DNA of 20,504 nucleotides, from assembly GCA_035512595.1 (NCBI GenBank), contig DATKDU010000113.1, forward strand, positions 1 through 20,504. Direction: 5' to 3'. Under the pieces are notes generated by a model. The model did no database searches. It saw nothing but the letters and a program-made list of their open reading frames with translations, and was not told the origin of the DNA. Shown here in pieces: positions 16,831 to 20,504 of this stretch. The DNA comes from DATKDU01 sp035512595. Lineage in GTDB: Bacteria; Planctomycetota; Planctomycetia; Pirellulales; Pirellulaceae. Numbering within the stretch: the first letter of the stretch is position 1; the number at the start of each line of letters is the position of its first letter. The position numbers were made by a program, and so were the translations under genes.

Positions 16831-17264
16831 GAAAGCGACACATCACCGCCGCCCGCAAACCGCCCGGCCACTCCCTCAACAGCTCAGGCCGACTACGCCT
16901 TGCGGCGGTACATCGGTCTGATCGCCAAGGAGGAGGTTGAGATTGGCAAGATTCGCCATTTGGCTGCGCGAATGTTCAAGCATTTCGGGGGCGTGAATGT
17001 CTCGCTTCAAGATGGATCCGGGAACTGGACGCCGCGGAGGACCGGGGCGACTGTGCGTTCGTCGCCAAGACGATAATGGGGGTATTGAACTTGGCGGTCT
17101 TTTGCGAAACGTATCACGAGGAAGCCGACCTTGGTTCGCTCAGCAAATCGGAGCTGGACGATGTACAAGAGGTCTTGCTGCGCGACCTGATTACGACCGA
17201 GCCGGCGATCGTGTTACAAGCCGCGGTCAAGCTCGGTTGGTCAGTTTCGCCGCCTGTGGAGTAG
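16831..17264 (+). pseudogene. Small cytoplasmic-type protein gene interrupted by a frameshift
   Basis: Two adjacent frames both look coding. The first, from an in-frame stop before 16831, includes ADYALRRYIGLIAKEEVEIG and then IRHLAARMFKHFGG. The second continues with SRWIRELDAAEDRGDCAFVA and NLAVFCETYHEEADLGSLSK, and ends at the TAG 17262-17264. They join if one base is added near the G5 run at 16987-16991. No good start codon exists in the first frame before TTG 16900; a GTG at 16824 in another frame would need a further shift. The product would be about 140 residues, acidic and helical, with no family I recognise. The interruption may be true decay or a homopolymer sequencing error. The second half alone (ATG 17076) could also be translated as a 62-residue protein. 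Confidence 0.5.
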
Positions 17265-17267
17265 TCG

Positions 17268-17415
17268 ATGCGCGACAAATGGCGAGCGTTCCTGGCCGAC
17301 ATGGACCCGATGCTCCTGGCGGTCGCGATTTTCATGTTTTTCTTCCCTGATGGTCGCTGTCGCGGTGGTCCTACAATCGTTGCCTTCGGCCAACGGTGGC
17401 AGGATCCGGCGCTGA
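17268..17415 (+). pseudogene. Small single-span membrane protein gene with a frameshift
   Basis: An ATG three bases after the previous stop begins MRDKWRAFLADMDPMLLAVA and continues to a Phe-rich membrane segment. In the original frame it then turns into Arg/Gly-rich, non-membrane sequence. Skipping one base at the CCC at 17345-17347 restores a hydrophobic continuation, LMVAVAVVLQSLPSANGG, which ends at a TGA at 17413-17415. The intact product would be about 48 residues with one membrane span. The evidence is the sudden loss and rescue of hydrophobicity. It is the second apparent one-base break within 360 bases. Without the correction, the frame runs on to 17453 as a 61-residue product. Confidence 0.4.
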
Positions 17416-17497
17416 ATCTGCCGGCGACAGCGCGATGTGCGACGTACTGTTGAGTCGATAGATACAACCGACCAACGCTCGGGCAGGAGACGATGGT

Positions 17498-18244
17498 ATG
17501 GGATGGGGCATTGTGATCGTGCTCGCTGCTGCGGCCGTCGTGCTCAGCACCGGACACGTCAGTATTGGCCTGGCCATGGGCTGGCGGACGGGGCACGCGC
17601 GGTCCGCCAGCCCAGTGGCCAATCTCAAGCCAATGGTCACGCTCGTGGAGCGCATCCGCGACGAGATGGGCGACCTTTCGCGGCTCGCCCAAAAACTCCC
17701 CTCCCTCGACCGAGCGATCGCCGCCTCGATCGCGCGGCTGACCTCGTCGCTCGACGAGCTGCTCCGCTCTGTGGGGAATGTGCCAGCGATGGCATCGGCC
17801 GCCGTCCAGACTGCCGAGCTCAGCCATCCAATGGGAACGCGTGCCGTCGGCAATGTGCGAATCCTCGAATGGTTCAACCGGCCGACCATCGGCCGCAGCT
17901 TGCCCGAAGAGAGCCGTCGCTACCCTTTTGCCGTGCCGCAGCCGCTGGCGCCTCGACAGAGCGAGGAGCTTCCGGACCCCGGCGACTTCAAGCTGGTCCA
18001 GTGCCACGACCTTTGCCCGACTCAACTTCGCTACGTGATCGACGATCGCCCGAAGGATGAAGAGGTAGTCATCGGCCTGGGATTGCCGAAGCCCGTCAAG
18101 TTCCTGCTCGCGCGGATTGACGATTTCCGCTCGGTGTATATGTACGGCCAGGTAGGCTTTCTCGTGACCGCGACGTTCGTCGAAACGCTCGACGCTTACC
18201 GGAACGATGTCGATTTCTGCCAGCAGCAGGAGTTGGCGTCATGA
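17498..18244 (+). CDS. Membrane-anchored protein with a PilZ-like C-terminal domain
   Basis: The 248-residue product starts with a hydrophobic anchor (about residues 3-28), followed by a helical, probably coiled-coil stretch (about 45-90, KPMVTLVERIRDEMGDL and RLTSSLDELLRSVG). The C-terminal third contains FKLVQCHDLCPTQLRYVIDD, then VVIGLGLPKPVKFLLARIDD and GQVGFLVTATFVETLD. This pattern resembles the beta-barrel of planctomycete PilZ-type proteins. However, the RxxxR and D/NxSxxG ligand motifs of true cyclic-di-GMP binders are not clear, so it may be a degenerate member. AGGAGA at 17485-17490 is a plausible ribosome binding site and supports ATG 17498. The stop overlaps the next gene in ATGA. 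An overlapping minus-strand open frame (17114-18025) has Arg/His/Ser-rich shadow composition and was not called. Function is unknown. Confidence 0.78.
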   Translation: MGWGIVIVLAAAAVVLSTGHVSIGLAMGWRTGHARSASPVANLKPMVTLVERIRDEMGDLSRLAQKLPSLDRAIAASIARLTSSLDELLRSVGNVPAMASAAVQTAELSHPMGTRAVGNVRILEWFNRPTIGRSLPEESRRYPFAVPQPLAPRQSEELPDPGDFKLVQCHDLCPTQLRYVIDDRPKDEEVVIGLGLPKPVKFLLARIDDFRSVYMYGQVGFLVTATFVETLDAYRNDVDFCQQQELAS

Positions 18245-18453
18245 GCTCGAAATCGAGCGCTCCGCCGGACTGCGGCTCGATCGACGTGGGCGACCATCAG
18301 GCGCTGGTCTATTGGTCGAGGCACTGGGGGATTACCCCCAACCAGCTCCGCCGGGCCATCAGACAGGTTGGCACCGGCGTCGCCGAGCTCGGGACGTACC
18401 TCGGCAAGCCAGCGGGAACGCGCATGGAGGTGCGCCGCGTCTCGAGCCGCTAA
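18241..18453 (+). CDS. DUF3606-like small protein
   Basis: The 70-residue product contains VYWSRHWGITPNQLRRAIRQ followed by VGTGVAELGTYLG. This closely follows the DUF3606 pattern: a Trp, a 'G-hydroxyl-x-x-x-L' helix turn, then an 'AI/AV-x-x-VG' helix and a terminal LG. DUF3606 proteins are small, helical, of unknown function, and often found near stress or mobile genes. Its ATG overlaps the stop of the PilZ-like gene in ATGA, so the two are probably translated together. The N-terminal 20 residues and the basic tail look disordered. Confidence 0.8.
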   Translation: MSSKSSAPPDCGSIDVGDHQALVYWSRHWGITPNQLRRAIRQVGTGVAELGTYLGKPAGTRMEVRRVSSR

Positions 18454-18539
18454 CTCACTGCTTTTCAGTTGCCAACCGTCCCTGGCGACTTACGTTTTAA
18501 GAACTTGTCCGACTCTCAATCCCAACGGGGAAGCACGCT

Positions 18540-18995
18540 ATGTCGTCAGCAACCACGATCGGATTGACCGAACCCCAGTCTCCTCACCCGCGGCCCGACG
18601 GCGCGCGTGACTGCTTGCCGTCCGCCACCGACTTGCCGATGCGGCCGTCTAACATCCTGATCATCGAGGATGGCGAGGCACTGACCGCGATCGCCGGGGA
18701 GGTCCTCCGGTCGTGCGGCCACCGCGTCTTCCTGGCGTCCAGCGTCTCCGAGGCGACGAAGTTCGCTCGCGCGGCACAGCCTCCGATCGACCTGCTGATC
18801 ACCGAGGTGCATCGGCGCGGCGTCATGGATCCCGTGGTATCCCAGACTCCCCATATGCGGGTGCTCTACATTTCGACCCACAACGAATTGTCCGCATTGC
18901 AGGACCGGCCCGAGCCGTTCCACTTTCTCAAGAAGCCGTTCACCCCCGTCACCCTGGCCCGCAAAGTGCGGGAGCTGTTGGCCTCGCTCGCGTAG
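18540..18995 (+). CDS. Receiver-domain protein with Glu in place of the phosphoacceptor Asp
   Basis: The 151-residue product is a single CheY-like receiver domain after a 35-residue Pro-rich N-terminal extension; ATG at 18639 (residue 34) is an alternative start giving a bare receiver of 118 residues. The acidic pair is present (ILIIEDGE, Glu43-Asp44), as are the switch Ser/Thr (LYISTHN, Ser112-Thr113) and the conserved Lys-Pro (FLKKPFT, Lys132). The phosphoacceptor position, normally in DLLLTDV, reads DLLITEV, putting Glu89 where Asp is expected, 45 residues after Asp44. The loop after it also lacks the usual M-P-x-x-x-G. It therefore probably cannot be phosphorylated normally and may act as a constitutively 'on' or phosphate-independent module. 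No histidine kinase or output domain is adjacent. Confidence 0.85.
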   Translation: MSSATTIGLTEPQSPHPRPDGARDCLPSATDLPMRPSNILIIEDGEALTAIAGEVLRSCGHRVFLASSVSEATKFARAAQPPIDLLITEVHRRGVMDPVVSQTPHMRVLYISTHNELSALQDRPEPFHFLKKPFTPVTLARKVRELLASLA

Positions 18996-19419
18996 TCTTC
19001 GCACCCCATCTCGGCGGGCCTGGGCGCCCACGCGGCCACGTGGCGCGTCGGGTTAGACTGCACCAACCGCCAGATGAGAAACCCCGACTTCAGCCGCGCA
19101 TGGCCGGGCCGGGGCAGCTCAACTCGGCGACAGCCGAGTCGCTCTGGTGACGCGATTGTAGGGAACCTCCACGGACGCGTCTGTGGGCGTTTCCCACTGG
19201 GAGTGCGGACCCGAATAACATGCCGCCGGATGGACAATGACGGTCGTCGGTAGGTTGCCCATTTTGAGTCCCGAAAATGCGCAAAAATTTTCCAGAGGCA
19301 ATGTAACTTCAATTGCGACGGAGAATGGGGACCGGCCTCCGGCCGCGCTTGCCGAGTCTGGCGGCCGCCTGATCAGGTGAGTCGCAGTCGCTGCACCTAT
19401 ATGCGATGTCGTTGACTCG
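18996..19419. other. Non-coding stretch with small hairpins
   Basis: No frame here has coding-like composition. A perfect 7-bp hairpin, ACTCGGC (19122-19128) and GCCGAGT (19133-19139) with loop GACA, lies about 125 bases after the receiver gene but has no T-run. An AT-rich inverted repeat, GAAAAT and ATTTTC, lies at 19273-19292 in a notably AT-rich patch. I found no tRNA-like or riboswitch-like fold. Confidence 0.4.
19122..19139. repeat. Perfect 7-bp hairpin downstream of the receiver gene
   Basis: ACTCGGC and GCCGAGT flank a 4-base loop GACA. It could be a weak transcription end or RNA stabiliser for the receiver gene, but no T-tract follows on either strand. Confidence 0.4.
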
Positions 19420-19743
19420 TCACCGGCCGGCCGACCGCTCCGCCAACTCAACCAGCGACCGACGAGCCGCATCGTCAAAGCCAGGCCAGAGCTGAGTGAG
19501 ACGCGCCAGCCGCTCGTCTTGGGGTGGGGGCGCTGCGAAATGCGCTGCACTCGCGCTGCAACTTCCGCTGCTGCAAGCGTCCGCAACCTCCCGCGACGAC
19601 TGGCAGTCGCCGCCTGGTTCACCGCTGTTCCGTGGCTGATTGCACGTCTCTGCGGGTGTTCTCTTGTCGTCGCCACTTCCAAAGTAGCCGGAGCAGGACC
19701 CGGCTACGTGGCCAATGTTCGACGTCGACGCGCTCGTGACCAA
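19420..19743 (-). CDS. Possible integrase-tail-type small ORF or relic
   Basis: The minus-strand frame encodes 107 residues. The last 35 look protein-like: DERLARLTQLWPGFDDAARR, then SLVELAERSAGR. This resembles, from memory, the W-P-x-L...R...I-x-x-L helix motif of small proteins that sit next to phage-type integrases in planctomycete genomes. The first 70 residues are Ser/Cys/Gly-rich and unconvincing. The start region overlaps the N-terminus of the plus-strand gene at 19715 by 29 bases. No integrase is visible upstream of it. It may be a leftover from a lost mobile element. Only the C-terminal third deserves weight. Confidence 0.3.
   Translation of the reverse strand: MVTSASTSNIGHVAGSCSGYFGSGDDKRTPAETCNQPRNSGEPGGDCQSSREVADACSSGSCSASAAHFAAPPPQDERLARLTQLWPGFDDAARRSLVELAERSAGR
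19684..19707. repeat. 8-bp inverted repeat just upstream of the 19715 gene
   Basis: GTAGCCGG (19684-19691) and CCGGCTAC (19700-19707) are perfect inverted copies separated by 8 bases. The element ends 7 bases before the ATG at 19715, where a ribosome binding site would lie. It could act as an operator, an RNA hairpin masking the start, or mark a recombination junction. Confidence 0.4.
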
Positions 19744-20317
19744 TAATCCGCGGTACTGGCTGGCTCATTACGAGATTGCCCCTGGTGATCCGGCAGTCAT
19801 CGTACTGCACGCGGGCCTGCTGCTTGCAGGCTGCGAACCGACACGCGGCGCTTACGTGCTATTGATTGGGGGACAGCGCCCTGGCATTCCCCAGCCCATT
19901 CGCGATGCGATGGACCAACTGCGATATGCCGCCATTCGGGCGCTCGAGCCGTCGAATCAGGCCATACAGGCCGGAATCAAACTCCATGATCAGGGTCAAC
20001 ACGATCTGGCGCTGCAGAAGTACGAAGAGGCGCTGGCGCTCTGCCCGCAGTCGGGTTTTGCCCATTTTGAATGGGGGCTCACGTTTCGCGAAAAGCAGTG
20101 GGCGGCCGCCGGAGTAGCGCCTCCGCCGCCGGACAAGATTAGCGTCAACGACGACCGTCCAACACCCGCGGAATCCATCGCGATGGTCCTGATTTGCGCA
20201 TCAAAAAGCCCCAGGCGCGGGGCAGGAACATCCGGGGCCTGCCGCGGGGCGAACCCCGACAGCGAAGGTCAGGGTAAGGGGCCGCCGGGGGAAAAGCAAC
20301 TGTTCCCTCTGGGTTAA
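19715..20317 (+). CDS. Small TPR protein with a doubtful C-terminal tail
   Basis: The 200-residue frame has a convincing first part of about 145 residues: MFDVDALVTNNPRYWLAHYE, a mixed region with AYVLLIGGQRPG, then one clear TPR unit (about 88-125, AGIKLHDQGQHDLALQKYEE followed by ALALCPQSGFAHFEWG). After KISVND near residue 146 the translation becomes Pro/Gly/Arg-rich. Its last 38 codons run over a minus-strand terminator (20203-20223) and further GC hairpins. The natural stop has probably been lost, so the gene is likely C-terminally truncated, or the tail is read-through. No promoter or ribosome binding site is evident. A single TPR suggests a protein-binding role, but I recognise no family for the N-terminal 85 residues. 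Confidence 0.6.
   Translation: MFDVDALVTNNPRYWLAHYEIAPGDPAVIVLHAGLLLAGCEPTRGAYVLLIGGQRPGIPQPIRDAMDQLRYAAIRALEPSNQAIQAGIKLHDQGQHDLALQKYEEALALCPQSGFAHFEWGLTFREKQWAAAGVAPPPPDKISVNDDRPTPAESIAMVLICASKSPRRGAGTSGACRGANPDSEGQGKGPPGEKQLFPLG
20203..20223 (-). terminator. Intrinsic terminator for the minus-strand FAD oxidoreductase gene
   Basis: Read on the minus strand, GCCCC (20223-20219) and GGGGC (20212-20208) pair around a 6-base loop and are followed by TTTTT (20207-20203). It lies about 110 bases beyond the stop codon at 20334-20336, on the correct strand for that gene. The stem is short but all G-C. Confidence 0.6.
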
Positions 20318-20333
20318 CCAGCGCAGATATTGG

Positions 20334-20504
20334 TCACCTCAGGACCGTGCGCAGCGCTGCCTGAGCGGCGAAATAGCCGCACATTCCGTGGACACCGCCG
20401 CCTGGCGGAGTGGATGCTGAGCACAGAAACACGCTGGGAACCGGCGTCGAATATGGCACGATGCGCGCCGCCGGGCGCGTGAAGAGCTGCCGCAGGTCCA
20501 GCAC
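20334..20504 (-). CDS. Phytoene-desaturase-like FAD-dependent oxidoreductase, C-terminal 56 residues
   Basis: The minus strand is open from the right edge to TGA at 20336-20334, giving only the C-terminus of the gene. The sequence VPYSTPVPSVFLCSASTPPG followed by GGVHGMCGYFAAQAAL matches the C-terminal FAD-binding segment of CrtI/phytoene-desaturase-type NAD(P)/FAD oxidoreductases. There, a P-x-P-G-L-Y-L-C-G-A-S-T-H-P-G-G-G-V-x-G pattern closes the Rossmann fold. Two variations from the common form are visible: Cys-Ser-Ala instead of Cys-Gly-Ala, and Pro instead of His before the Gly run. Such enzymes desaturate carotenoid precursors or oxidise related lipids, but this branch is broad, so the substrate is not claimed. 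The N-terminal dinucleotide-binding motif lies beyond the window. Confidence 0.92.
   Translation of the reverse strand: MLDLRQLFTRPAARIVPYSTPVPSVFLCSASTPPGGGVHGMCGYFAAQAALRTVLR

Noticed and set aside
17114..18025. 303-codon open frame on the minus strand
   Set aside because: It is antisense to the PilZ-like gene and the two broken genes, and its translation is rich in Arg, His and Ser with no domain; the plus strand has a membrane anchor, a ribosome binding site and an ATGA overlap.
18469..18496. TTGCCA-N16-TACGTT as a promoter for the receiver gene
   Set aside because: The -35 is good but the -10 matches only 3 of 6 bases; too weak to list.
18996..20504. tRNA, CRISPR array or riboswitch in the accessory region
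   Set aside because: I looked for T-loop-like sequences, regularly spaced repeats and known switch cores and saw none.

Overview
The window looks like chromosomal DNA from a GC-rich planctomycete, probably of the Pirellulales/Gemmatales type. The grounds are: a tandem pair encoding a PSCyt1-DUF1549-DUF1553 cytochrome-type protein and a Tat-exported DUF1501 protein, a secreted protein with the planctomycete LEPR-type N-terminal motif, an exosortase/PEP-CTERM locus, and few strong Shine-Dalgarno sites. I had no database access; family names come from motifs read in the translations.

Layout. 1-1004 (minus): 5' part of a LEPR-motif secreted protein running off the left edge. 1005-1737: no convincing gene, but a long hairpin. 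1738-2331 (minus): an ECF-like sigma factor. 2332-2892: a divergent control region with two back-to-back sigma-70-type promoters, one for the sigma factor and one for the exosortase operon. 2893-12388 (plus): exosortase, Wzz/BY-kinase fusion, 1,527-residue TPR protein, EpsI-like protein, then a PEP-CTERM substrate closed by a strong intrinsic terminator. 12645-16716 (plus): PSCyt1/DUF1549/DUF1553 and DUF1501 genes separated by a 7-bp tandem repeat. 16831-17415: two small genes each interrupted by a one-base frameshift. 17498-18995 (plus): membrane-anchored PilZ-like protein, a DUF3606-like protein coupled by an ATGA overlap, and a receiver-like protein whose phosphoacceptor Asp is replaced by Glu. 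18996-19714: mostly non-coding, with a possible integrase-tail relic on the minus strand. 19715-20317 (plus): a small TPR protein whose tail looks non-native. 20334-20504 (minus): C-terminus of a phytoene-desaturase-like FAD oxidoreductase with its own terminator.

How it fits together. The central operon reads as a compact surface-protein sorting and polysaccharide-export control unit. The exosortase would process the PEP-CTERM substrate, the EpsI-like protein is its usual companion, and the Wzz/BY-kinase and TPR scaffold resemble exopolysaccharide machinery. No glycosyltransferase, polymerase or outer-membrane exporter lies in the window, so those functions must be elsewhere. The divergent sigma factor is a candidate regulator by position only. 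The 16.8-19.7 kb part looks like accessory DNA undergoing decay.
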